Positions 8,393 to 15,655 of a stretch of DNA of 64,000 nucleotides are shown here, in pieces. Position numbers and translations under genes: made by a program. Under the pieces are notes generated by a model. It saw only the letters and a program-made list of their open reading frames with translations. It had not been told where the DNA came from and ran no database searches. Origin of the DNA: Aeromonas schubertii (GTDB lineage: Bacteria; Pseudomonadota; Gammaproteobacteria; Enterobacterales; Aeromonadaceae). Each line of letters begins with the position of its first letter. Positions within the stretch are counted from its first letter, which is position 1. Location: contig NZ_CDDB01000033.1 in NCBI RefSeq assembly GCF_000820105.1, positions 22,819 to 86,818 of the forward strand, given 5' to 3'.

Positions 8393-9751
8393 TCAGGCGT
8401 GCGCCTGTGCCCGGCGGCCTAGCCAAAGCCAGAGGGTGTCGAGTAGCCAGATGGCGAGCAGTGACGCCCCCAGCAGGGGGAAGGCCAGTCCCAGCGCCAG
8501 CAACAGCAGGGCGGCCCCGCGCCAGCCGGGCAGCTGTGCGGGCAGGGGCGGGATGCCGAGGGCTCCGCTCGGGCGACGGCGCCACCAGATCCACAGACCC
8601 GAGAGGCAGGAGCCGAGCACCATGAGGCAGAGCAGCAGCATCAGCAGCTGATGAGGCCAGCCATACATCTTGCCCATGTGCAGCATGACCGAGGCCTCCA
8701 CCGCCTTGGCGACCGGGCCATAGTTCTGCCAGCGCACGTCGGCCAGCACCCGGCCGCTGTATTGATCGATGTGCAGGGTGGCGTCGCTACGCGGGTCGTC
8801 GGCAAACAGGCCTATGGTGAAGACGCCGCGCTCCCCCTTGGGCAGGTTGATGCTATAGCCCGGCGCCACGGCGCGCTCGCGGGCGATCTCGACCACCCGC
8901 TGCAGCGGGAGGCGCCCGGCTGACGGGGTCATGTCGTGGTCGCCACCGCCGTGGTGAGAGCTCGGCATCGGCAGCGTTTCGGCACCCCAGGCGACGCTCT
9001 GGGCGTGTGCCTGGTTGAGACTGCGAGTGAGGGGGTTGGAGCTCGGCACCTCGTTCCACATGGCGGCCGGGAAGCGGTTCCACAGATCGGCGAAGCGTTC
9101 ACCCCAGATGCCGGTCCAGGTCATGCCGCTCAAGGCGAAGAAGAGCAGGCCGGCGGCGCCCCAGAAGCCGAGTACGGCGTGCAGGTCGCGCCACCAGAGG
9201 CGGCCGCGGCGTTCCCGACGCGGCACCAGGATCCCCTGCATGCCCACCTTCTCCCTTGGCCACCACAGATAGAGGCCGGAGCAGAGCAGCACCAGGGTCC
9301 AGCCGGCAGCCAGCTCGATCACCGCGTCACCGGCCTGGCCCAGCATCAGCTCGGCGTGCAGGGCACGGACGATTCCCTGCAGGTTGTTGTGGTTGTCGAG
9401 GGCCCCCAGCACGGCGCCGTTGGCCGGGTTGACGAAGAGGGTCCACTCCTGCTCCCCGTCGCGCAGCACAAACTGGGCGCTGCGATCCGGTGCCGCTGGC
9501 GGCAGGTACTTGGTGAGGGCGGCGTGGGGCATCTCGGCCTGGGCCATGATGGCCATGGGGTCGGCGGCCATGGGGTGCTCGACCGGGGCCACCATGAGCA
9601 GATCCGGATACATGAGATCGTCGAGCTGGGGCTTGAACAGATAGATGATGCCGGTCACCGAGAGCAGGATCAGCAGGGGGGCGACGAACAGGCCGGCGAA
9701 GAAGTGCCAGCGCCAGGCGCGCTGGTAGAAGGCAATGTCCCTATTGCGCAC
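8393..9751 (-). CDS. PepSY-associated transmembrane protein
   Basis: A 452-residue inner-membrane protein. A first membrane segment (WHFFAGLFVAPLLILLSVTG) is followed by a periplasmic PepSY-like region, another membrane pair, a second PepSY region (DDPRSDATLHIDQYSGRVLADVRW) and C-terminal membrane helices. The family includes PiuB and other proteins tied to siderophore or metal uptake, some acting as periplasmic ferric-chelate reductases. The start is GTG at 9751, supported by GGAG 8 bases upstream and by homologous architecture; an ATG 34 codons earlier lacks a ribosome site. A His/Met-rich segment (HHGGGDHDM, HMGKMYGW) could bind metal. Confidence 0.82.
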   Translation of the reverse strand: MRNRDIAFYQRAWRWHFFAGLFVAPLLILLSVTGIIYLFKPQLDDLMYPDLLMVAPVEHPMAADPMAIMAQAEMPHAALTKYLPPAAPDRSAQFVLRDGEQEWTLFVNPANGAVLGALDNHNNLQGIVRALHAELMLGQAGDAVIELAAGWTLVLLCSGLYLWWPREKVGMQGILVPRRERRGRLWWRDLHAVLGFWGAAGLLFFALSGMTWTGIWGERFADLWNRFPAAMWNEVPSSNPLTRSLNQAHAQSVAWGAETLPMPSSHHGGGDHDMTPSAGRLPLQRVVEIARERAVAPGYSINLPKGERGVFTIGLFADDPRSDATLHIDQYSGRVLADVRWQNYGPVAKAVEASVMLHMGKMYGWPHQLLMLLLCLMVLGSCLSGLWIWWRRRPSGALGIPPLPAQLPGWRGAALLLLALGLAFPLLGASLLAIWLLDTLWLWLGRRAQAHA

Positions 9752-9898
9752 GATAGGCTCCAAAGGTGTCAGTAAGGGTAAGGTTGGGGCAGCATCATAC
9801 TGACAACGGGTGGTTAACGCCAAGGCTGCATCTTGGCAACAAGGGCTCGACACTGGCTAAGGCATTCATTATCTTGGCGAAATAAATCAAATCTTCGA

Positions 9899-10303
9899 AT
9901 GTCTATGCAGCCACACGGTCACTTCACCCTGCTCCGGCAGGGAGCACTGGTCATCTGTCGGCCCAGCGGTCCTTTCAATCTCAAGGGGGCCAGGGCCTAT
10001 GAGCCCCTTTTCTTCGAACAGGTCGCGCCCCTGGTCGGCACCCGGTGGGCCATCGTCGAGGTCGCCACCGAGTTCGAAGCCGCCGGCCCCGAGGTGATCG
10101 CCCGCTTCCGGCGCCAGTTTGCCTGGTGTGCCGAGCAAGGGTGTCGCTATATGGCGGTGGTGCTGGAAGGGGGCTTCAAGCGTTACATGGCCGAGCAGAT
10201 TTTCAGCCAGCTCCCCTTCGAGGCGCTCTGCTACTTCGAGGATGAAGCGGCGGCGATCGCCTGGGCAAGGGAGCAAATCGGAGACGTCACAGCGGCAGGG
10301 TGA
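9899..10303 (+). CDS. Hypothetical protein, STAS/SpoIIAA-like
   Basis: A 134-residue cytosolic protein beginning MSMQPHGHFTLL. The alternation of strands and helices (ALVICRPSGPFNLKGARAYE, WAIVEVATEFEAAGPEV, YMAVVLEGGFKRYMAEQIF, LCYFEDEAAAIAWAREQ) resembles STAS/SpoIIAA-like single-domain proteins, but I see no conserved phosphoserine motif. No clear ribosome site precedes ATG 9899 or the alternative ATG at 9905. Its last 17 bases overlap the convergent histidine kinase. Function unknown. Confidence 0.55.
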   Translation: MSMQPHGHFTLLRQGALVICRPSGPFNLKGARAYEPLFFEQVAPLVGTRWAIVEVATEFEAAGPEVIARFRRQFAWCAEQGCRYMAVVLEGGFKRYMAEQIFSQLPFEALCYFEDEAAAIAWAREQIGDVTAAG

Positions 10304-11654
10304 TGCGGGCCTCCAACCCCCCCTGGGGGCGGTTGTGCAGGGTCAACTCACCCCCGTGCTGGTGGATCAGGGTGCGGGCGATGGCCAGCCCCAGACCCAC
10401 GCTGCCACTCTCGGTGTTGCGCGCCTCGTCGAGGCGGACAAACGGCTTGAACACCTCCTCGATCTGCTGCTCGTCAATGCCCGGCCCCTCGTCACTGACG
10501 CAGATGAGGATCTGCCCCTTCTCCCGCTCCAGGGTCACCTCGGCGCTGCCCGCATACTTGATGGCGTTACCGATGAGGTTTTGCAGCACCCGACGCAGGG
10601 GGCCGGGACGGCAGGGATAGACCAGCTTGCCCCCTGCCTGGCACAAGACCTGCTCCCCCATGTCCCCATAGTCGTCGCACACGCTCTCGATCAGGCTCAC
10701 CAGATCCAGCTCCCGGGTCGGCTCCTGCAGCCCCTCCTCGCGGGCGAAGCTCAAGGTGGCGGCCAGCATCTGTTCCATCTGCTGCAGGGTCTGCTGAATG
10801 CGCGCCTTGTCCTCCCCCTCGGGCAGAAACTCGCTGCGCAGCCGCAGACTGGTGATGGGGGTGCGCAGATCGTGGGAGATGGCCGCCAGCATGCGGGTTC
10901 TGTCCTGCACGAAGCGGTTGAGCCGGGTCTGCATCCGGTTAAACGCCACTATGCTGCCACGTACCTCGATCGGGCCCGTTTCGGGCAGGGGGTCTATGTC
11001 CTCACCGCGCCCGAGCCGCTCGGCACTGGCCGCCAGCTGCTTGAGGGGGCGGGTAGCGCGGCGCAGCAGCCAGACCATGAGGCCGATCACCAGGGTGGCG
11101 ACCAGCAGCAGGTTGAGGGTGGTGCGCAGGGACCAGCCGGTGCCTTCGCTGTCGATAAGGGAGCTGAAATGGAGCCAGCGACCGTTACCGAGTTCGATGG
11201 AGCCGTAGAGGCGCATGTCCATCGGCAAGCGGCCGGGACGTTCTCCCATCATGCGGGCATGGTGACGCCAGGCCCGGCTGCGCTGGGACTCCTCCTTGAG
11301 CTCGGCGCTGATCTCGATGCGCAGCTGGGAGGGGTAGTCGAGACGGCTGCGCAGCAACTGCTCGAAGGCGGGGCTGCGGGTATCGGGTAACAGGGGGTCG
11401 GGAGAGATCCGTAGCAACAGGGTCTCGCTGCGGCTGGCCTTGAGTATCTCACCGGAGAGTTCGGGGGGAGAGAGGGTGAGCAGGCGCACCACGGAGGAGA
11501 GACGCTGCATGGCGTTGCGGCTGTTGACGAAGCCGAGCGCCTCCTCCCGATCCGAGCGGTAGATCTGTACCGAGAGCAGCTGGATCAGCAGCAGGCCACA
11601 CAGGGCGACCAGGATGATCTGGCCCGCCAGGCTGCCCGGCCACAGCTTACGCAT
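10287..11654 (-). CDS. Sensor histidine kinase (EnvZ-type)
   Basis: A 455-residue inner-membrane sensor. One membrane helix near the N-terminus (QIILVALCGLLLIQLL) and a second near residue 180 bracket a periplasmic domain of about 140 residues. HAMP, HisKA (ISHDLRTPITSLRLR, His phosphoacceptor) and HATPase domains follow, with N box NLIGNAIKYAG, G1 box DEGPGID and G2 box GLGLAIA. The gene overlaps the end of the response regulator by 8 bases, so the two are translationally coupled. The signal is not evident; the divergent Met/His-rich targets make metal or envelope stress plausible. Confidence 0.9.
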   Translation of the reverse strand: MRKLWPGSLAGQIILVALCGLLLIQLLSVQIYRSDREEALGFVNSRNAMQRLSSVVRLLTLSPPELSGEILKASRSETLLLRISPDPLLPDTRSPAFEQLLRSRLDYPSQLRIEISAELKEESQRSRAWRHHARMMGERPGRLPMDMRLYGSIELGNGRWLHFSSLIDSEGTGWSLRTTLNLLLVATLVIGLMVWLLRRATRPLKQLAASAERLGRGEDIDPLPETGPIEVRGSIVAFNRMQTRLNRFVQDRTRMLAAISHDLRTPITSLRLRSEFLPEGEDKARIQQTLQQMEQMLAATLSFAREEGLQEPTRELDLVSLIESVCDDYGDMGEQVLCQAGGKLVYPCRPGPLRRVLQNLIGNAIKYAGSAEVTLEREKGQILICVSDEGPGIDEQQIEEVFKPFVRLDEARNTESGSVGLGLAIARTLIHQHGGELTLHNRPQGGLEARITLPL

Positions 11655-12369
11655 CCCTCACCTCGGCGGAGAAGAGGTAGCCACCGCCCCAGATGGTCTT
11701 GATCAGCTCGGGGTTCTTGGGGTCGCGCTCGAGCTTGCGACGCAGGCGGCTGACCAGGGTATCGATGGCCCGATCGAAGGCCTGGGCCTCGCGACCGCGG
11801 GCCAGATCGAGCAGCTGATCCCGGCTCAGCACTCGCTGCGGGCGCTCGATAAAGACCTTGAGCAGGTCGAACTCGGCGGTGGAGAGGCTGTGGGCGACCC
11901 CCTCCTCGTCGACCAGCTCGCGCCGGTTGAGATCGAGGCGCCAGCGGTCGAAGCTGATCTCATCGGGCAGTTCACTGCCCCCCCTGGCCGGTTCTGCATG
12001 GGTACGGCGCATCACCGCCTTGATGCGAGCCAGCAGCTCGCGCGGGTTGAACGGTTTGGCCAGGTAGTCGTCGGCCCCCATCTCGAGGCCGATGATGCGG
12101 TCTGTCTCTTCCCCCATGGCGGTGAGCATGATGACGGGGACGCTCGATCTGACCCGCAATTCACGGCAGAGGGTCAATCCATCCTCCCCCGGCATCATCA
12201 GATCGAGTACGATGAGGTCTATCTCCCGCTCCTCCAGCTGTCGTTTCATCTCGCGTCCATCCCGGGCGCAGGTGACACGAAAGCCGTGCTGCTCCAGGAA
12301 GCGTTTGAGCAGGTCGCGGATCTCGCCGTGGTCATCGACCACCAGAATATGGGGGGTATCCTGTTTCAT
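11647..12369 (-). CDS. OmpR-family response regulator
   Basis: A 240-residue regulator with a receiver domain (phospho-acceptor Asp56 in VLDLMMPGEDG, acidic pair VVDD at 11-13) and an OmpR/PhoB winged-helix domain (about 135-235; RVLSRDQLLDLARGRE, RLRRKLERDP). The receiver and linker look closest to OmpR itself (EIGADDY-type and KPFNPRELLARI segments). First gene of a two-gene operon with the kinase. The 165-base divergent region to the small periplasmic gene contains tandem 10-base-spaced repeats that fit binding by this class of regulator. Confidence 0.9.
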   Translation of the reverse strand: MKQDTPHILVVDDHGEIRDLLKRFLEQHGFRVTCARDGREMKRQLEEREIDLIVLDLMMPGEDGLTLCRELRVRSSVPVIMLTAMGEETDRIIGLEMGADDYLAKPFNPRELLARIKAVMRRTHAEPARGGSELPDEISFDRWRLDLNRRELVDEEGVAHSLSTAEFDLLKVFIERPQRVLSRDQLLDLARGREAQAFDRAIDTLVSRLRRKLERDPKNPELIKTIWGGGYLFSAEVRDA

Positions 12370-12423
12370 GACTGCCTCTCTTGCGGTTCTGGGGCGAGTA
12401 TACGGAAAAGGGGGGCCCGGTTT

Positions 12424-12440
12424 GTGTCAAAGTGTGGCAA
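12424..12440 (+). promoter_or_regulatory. Candidate response-regulator direct repeats
   Basis: GTGTCAA (12424-12430) and GTGGCAA (12434-12440) are spaced exactly 10 bases start to start, one helical turn, as OmpR/PhoB-type dimers prefer. They sit 24 bases upstream of the putative -10 within the shared repeat and in the divergent region next to the response-regulator gene. Binding is inferred. Confidence 0.4.
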
Positions 12441-12453
12441 AGGGGCGCCGGCG

Positions 12454-12473
12454 CACACTCTGCTACAAAAAAG
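12454..12473 (+). repeat. Promoter element repeat, copy 1
   Basis: CACACTCTGCTACAAAAAAG, repeated identically at 12925-12944. TGCTACAAA reads as an extended -10 (TGn then TACAAA). It lies 61 bases before the ATG of the first Met-rich protein gene. Confidence 0.7.
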
Positions 12474-12534
12474 TGGCCCGGGCGGGAGAGTCCTGCGGGG
12501 GAAGCCCCGTCGTGGCGCCCAAAGGAGATGCACC

Positions 12535-12867
12535 ATGAAGAATCTGCAACGGATCTTGCTCGTCTCGGCTCTCTCTGTTTCCAGCGCCCTCTGGGCGGCC
12601 GATCCCCAGCCTCTGCTCTATCCTGACTGTCCGCTTGGCATGCAAGGCCAGGGCATGCAGGGTGGCATGGGGATGCAGGGAGGGAAGCGGATGATGCGGA
12701 TGCAACAGATGAGCCCGGAGCAGATGGAGACGGCACTGCAGCAGCGCTATCAGAGCCTGGAGGATCCCGCGGCGCAGCAGCGCTTCTTGCAGGACCTTGC
12801 CGACCGGGCCGAGTTGATGACGCGGCATGCCCGGCTGATCCAGCAGTTCGTATCACAGCATCAATAA
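12535..12867 (+). CDS. Met-rich periplasmic Spy/CpxP-like protein, copy A
   Basis: A 110-residue secreted protein: signal peptide ending near ALWA/ADP, a Met/Gly/Gln-rich stretch of short Met motifs (MQGQGMQGGMGMQGG, then KRMMRMQQM), and a helical C-terminal half starting with an LTxxQ-like MSPEQ and containing LQQRYQSLEDPA. Met-x-x-Met and Met-x-Met clusters in secreted proteins often bind Cu(I) or Ag(I); that is inference here. AAAGGAG precedes the ATG. It is divergent from the two-component system and has a paralogue at 13040. Length and layout resemble Spy/CpxP chaperones, but it is shorter. Confidence 0.78.
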   Translation: MKNLQRILLVSALSVSSALWAADPQPLLYPDCPLGMQGQGMQGGMGMQGGKRMMRMQQMSPEQMETALQQRYQSLEDPAAQQRFLQDLADRAELMTRHARLIQQFVSQHQ

Positions 12868-12924
12868 CCTTGATAGGGAGAGAGGGCCTGCGGGCCCTCT
12901 TCTCGTTGAAGTGATGGGGGGTGC

Positions 12925-12944
12925 CACACTCTGCTACAAAAAAG
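12925..12944 (+). repeat. Promoter element repeat, copy 2
   Basis: Perfect 20-base copy of the element at 12454-12473, here 95 bases before the ATG of the second Met/His-rich gene. Surrounding bases differ, so the retained 20 bases probably mark a promoter under common control rather than a simple recent duplication. Confidence 0.7.
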
Positions 12945-13039
12945 GGGGTGGGCTGGCACACTTGAGACAAGTGGCGGGGCTGTAATGGCGTCAGGCAAGG
13001 ACGAACCTTGCACTCATTGACCCAAGAAGGAGAAGCCTT

Positions 13040-13387
13040 ATGAAAAGCCTGACCAAGACCCTGCTCGCCACCACCCTGATCCTCGGCCTGCCCCTCGGCG
13101 CCTGGGCCGCCAGTGAGGCGGTAGCAACCCAGCCGACCTCTGTGGCCACCGCCCCCTGCCCCATGGACGGCATGATGGGTGGCCAGCACCACGGCAAGCG
13201 CCACGACAAGATGATGCGGATGCAGAACATGACCCCCGAGCAGATCCAGGCCCATCTGCAACAGCGTTACGATCGCATCGAGGATCCCGCCAAGAAGGCC
13301 GAGTTTGTCAAGAATCTGGCCACCCGTGCCGACGGCATGGTGAAGCATGCCGAGGTGATGAAGGCATTCGCCGAGGCCAATCAATAA
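13040..13387 (+). CDS. Met/His-rich periplasmic Spy/CpxP-like protein, copy B
   Basis: A 115-residue paralogue of the protein at 12535. Signal peptide (cleavage near AWA/ASE), then a Cys/Met/His-rich segment (CPMDGMMGGQHHGKRHDKMM) and a helical domain sharing MMRMQ, PEQ, LQQRY, EDPA, LATRA and a late HA motif with copy A. Copy B has added His residues and one Cys, which broadens metal-binding potential. AAGGAG precedes the ATG, and a strong terminator follows the stop. It probably has its own promoter, given the repeated element upstream. Confidence 0.78.
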   Translation: MKSLTKTLLATTLILGLPLGAWAASEAVATQPTSVATAPCPMDGMMGGQHHGKRHDKMMRMQNMTPEQIQAHLQQRYDRIEDPAKKAEFVKNLATRADGMVKHAEVMKAFAEANQ

Positions 13388-13395
13388 CTGTCGAT

Positions 13396-13419
13396 AAAGG
13401 GAGGCGCTGCCTCCCTTTT
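13396..13419 (+). terminator. Rho-independent terminator
   Basis: Ten-base arms AAAGGGAGGC and GCCTCCCTTT with a 3-base loop and T run, 9 bases after the Met/His-rich copy B stop. Confidence 0.85.
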
Positions 13420-13500
13420 CTCCATTCAAGACATCCCCTGTCGCCCCTCGCTTACTCTATAAATTCATCAAGATATTGATCTGAAAGAGATTGGACCTCT

Positions 13501-13518
13501 TACCCCCAGATGGGGGTA
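13501..13518. other. Perfect inverted repeat upstream of prodomain-like gene
   Basis: TACCCCCA and TGGGGGTA flank a 2-base centre, 76 bases before the ATG at 13594. The loop is too small for a stable hairpin, so a dimeric protein-binding site is more likely. No regulator is identified. Confidence 0.45.
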
Positions 13519-13593
13519 GGGGCTGTGCTTCCCTCGAGAGTCGGTCGCTCTCTAAATACGAGTCTCGCTTGAGCTCTCTCTTGGGATAGTACG

Positions 13594-14244
13594 ATGAATA
13601 TCAATAAGATAGCCGTTTTCTCATGCACCACCCTTGCCCTGGTTACCCTCTGGTGGTGGCACACCCGTCCCGCCCCGGTGACGCCTCCCCAGGAGGAGGA
13701 TGAACTCCCCATAGTGCTGCCGGCTCCCCTTGTCTCGGAGGAGCGCCTCTCCCTCCCCGAGCCCAAGGCTATCCCCGCGTCTTCCCTGGCCCCTTCCCCG
13801 GTTGCGACCACGCTGACCCCGGGAGGTGGCCACTATATCGACACCCCCTGGGAAGAGGCCGAGCCGGGCAGCGATCTCCCTCTCACTCGCCCTGCCCGTA
13901 GCGACATCGAGTTCATTCGTGCCATTGCCCTGACCGACGACGCCCTGGGACAGGCTCAGCCGGGAGACGTGGTCAGCCTGAGCCTGCCGGACGGGCGCAC
14001 CCTGCAGGCCAGGGTGACCGGCACGGCGCTGCAGGCCGGTGGGCGCCGCAACTGGCAGGGCGAGGTGGAGGTGGAAGGCGAGCCCTATCCCGTCAACTTC
14101 ACCTTTGGCAAAGAGACCGCATTCGGGTTCATAGGTACGCCGCAGGGCAGCTTCACCCTGGAGACCCTGCGCGGCCAGGGATGGATATATATGACCCCGC
14201 CTCTGGACGACAGCCACACGGATGCGCTGCCGCCCCGTTCATGA
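13594..14244 (+). CDS. Membrane-anchored protein resembling a metalloprotease prodomain
   Basis: A 216-residue protein with an N-terminal hydrophobic anchor (IAVFSCTTLALVTLWWW), a long Pro-rich linker (about 27-85) and a compact beta domain from about 105. Its C-terminal pattern (WQGEVEVEGEPYPVNFTFG, then AFGFIGTPQGSFTLETL) resembles the prodomains fused to the N-terminus of peptidyl-Asp/reprolysin-like metzincins. The next gene, 23 bases away, is such a metzincin without an obvious prodomain. I infer an inhibitor or folding partner supplied in trans. The resemblance is from memory of family patterns and not from an alignment. Confidence 0.6.
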   Translation: MNINKIAVFSCTTLALVTLWWWHTRPAPVTPPQEEDELPIVLPAPLVSEERLSLPEPKAIPASSLAPSPVATTLTPGGGHYIDTPWEEAEPGSDLPLTRPARSDIEFIRAIALTDDALGQAQPGDVVSLSLPDGRTLQARVTGTALQAGGRRNWQGEVEVEGEPYPVNFTFGKETAFGFIGTPQGSFTLETLRGQGWIYMTPPLDDSHTDALPPRS

Positions 14245-14267
14245 CGACAACAAGAAGGAAACATCAC

Positions 14268-15608
14268 ATGCAGAAAACAATGACGGCCCTCCTGGTGGGG
14301 GCCCTGCTCGGCAGTGGGAGTGCGGCGGCGGTGACCGTCGACCTGATGGTGCTGCACACCCCGGGGGTCGCCAAGCTCTACAACGGAGATGCCGGCACCC
14401 GGGCCCAGCATCTGGTTAACGTGGCCAATCAGGTCTATGCCAACAGCGGCCTGGATGTGACCCTGCGCCTGGTTCACAACCAGCAGGTGACCTATCCGGA
14501 TCTGGGGAGTGATGAGGTGGCGCTGGATGCCCTCACCGACCGCACTCATAAAGGGTTCAAGGAGGTCTCGGCCCTGCGAACCCGCTACGGGGCCGATGTG
14601 GTCACCCTGCTGAGGCCGGAGGATCCTGCCTACAAGGGGAGTTGTGGTCTGGGATGGGTCGGTGGCTCTTATACCAGCGGTCGTACCGAAGGGAAGATGG
14701 CCAGCTTCAAGGAGAGCATGTATAGCCATGTGGTCGTACAAGGTTGTCCCGACATCACGCTGGTGCACGAGCTGGGCCACAACATGGGCCTCAACCACTC
14801 CTGGCTGCAGGATGGCGAGGGGGGCGGCACCTTCAGCCACGCACTGGGACACGGTGAGCAGGGGATCTTCTCCACCGTGATGGCCTATCCCCACAAGTTT
14901 GGGGTTCGCAACAGCGAATACACCTTCTCCTCCCCGGCGCTCACCTGCAAGGGGCGTCCCTGTGGTGTGCCCATCGGTCAGCCCAACGAGGCCGATGCGG
15001 TCGCCGCCCTGAGGGTGACCATACCCCAGGTGGCCGCCTTCTATCCCACCATGATCGCCGAGAGTGCGCCGGATCTGGTTGCCCTGGAGGCGGAGGTAAC
15101 CCGCCTGCGCCAGGCGTTGGCCGACGAGCAGAAGGTTTATCAATCCGCCCGTGAGGCCTTCGATGCCAAGGAGCAGCGCTATCAGCAGCTCAAGGATGGC
15201 TACAATGGCAAGCAGGCAGGCCTGCAGCAGGCGCGCCAGCAGCTGAACGACGCCATTCGTGCCTCTAATGCCCTGGTCAACGAGTCCAACGCCCTGGTCG
15301 AGCGCATCAACCGGGCCCGGGATCGTGCCACCCGCGCCGCGCTGATCAAGCAATACGAGGCATTGCAGCCTCGTCTGAACGAGGCACAGCGGCTGACTCA
15401 GGAGCGGAGCACCGGCTTTAATGTCCTGGTCGCACAGTTCAATGGGGAGGTGGAGGAGTTTAACCAGCTGGCGCGTAACCGGAACCAGGAGCGCCAGAAG
15501 ATGGATGCGCTGGAAACCCGACTGGAGCAGGCACGCAACGCGCTGAATCTGGCCGAGACCCGCTTCCAGCTGGCACAGGCCAAGGCCGGGGAGAAGGCGA
15601 CCGCCTGA
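14268..15608 (+). CDS. Secreted metzincin metalloprotease (M72/M12B-like) with coiled-coil tail
   Basis: A 446-residue exported zinc protease. Signal peptide (MQKTMTALLVGALLGSGSAA), then a catalytic domain starting directly at VTVDLMVLHTPGVAKLY. The zinc site is HELGHNMGLNH and the Met-turn is STVMAYP, as in metzincins; the overall pattern is closest to the peptidyl-Asp metallopeptidase (M72) group. From about residue 270 to the end lies a Gln/Glu/Ala/Arg-rich predicted coiled coil (LEAEVTRLRQALADEQ, ALETRLEQARNALNLAE), unusual for this family. AAGGAA precedes the ATG. Apparently co-transcribed with the prodomain-like gene upstream; substrate unknown. Confidence 0.82.
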   Translation: MQKTMTALLVGALLGSGSAAAVTVDLMVLHTPGVAKLYNGDAGTRAQHLVNVANQVYANSGLDVTLRLVHNQQVTYPDLGSDEVALDALTDRTHKGFKEVSALRTRYGADVVTLLRPEDPAYKGSCGLGWVGGSYTSGRTEGKMASFKESMYSHVVVQGCPDITLVHELGHNMGLNHSWLQDGEGGGTFSHALGHGEQGIFSTVMAYPHKFGVRNSEYTFSSPALTCKGRPCGVPIGQPNEADAVAALRVTIPQVAAFYPTMIAESAPDLVALEAEVTRLRQALADEQKVYQSAREAFDAKEQRYQQLKDGYNGKQAGLQQARQQLNDAIRASNALVNESNALVERINRARDRATRAALIKQYEALQPRLNEAQRLTQERSTGFNVLVAQFNGEVEEFNQLARNRNQERQKMDALETRLEQARNALNLAETRFQLAQAKAGEKATA

Positions 15609-15626
15609 TCGGACGCCGGATAGTAG

Positions 15627-15649
15627 AAGGGGAGCCTGGGCTCCCCTTT
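15627..15649. terminator. Bidirectional terminator between convergent proteases
   Basis: AAGGGGAGCC and GGCTCCCCTT form a strong stem (effective loop about 4 bases) followed by TTTCTCGTTTT. It separates the metzincin from the convergent tricorn-like gene. Confidence 0.8.
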
Positions 15650-15655
15650 CTCGTT

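Noticed and set aside
6696-8594. Long open frame antisense to the amylase-like gene
   Set aside because: Same high-GC shadow effect, with low-complexity composition and no domain.
9851-9890. Possible Fur box near GCATTCATTATC upstream of the PepSY gene
   Set aside because: Only one half of the consensus is recognisable and the other half does not match.
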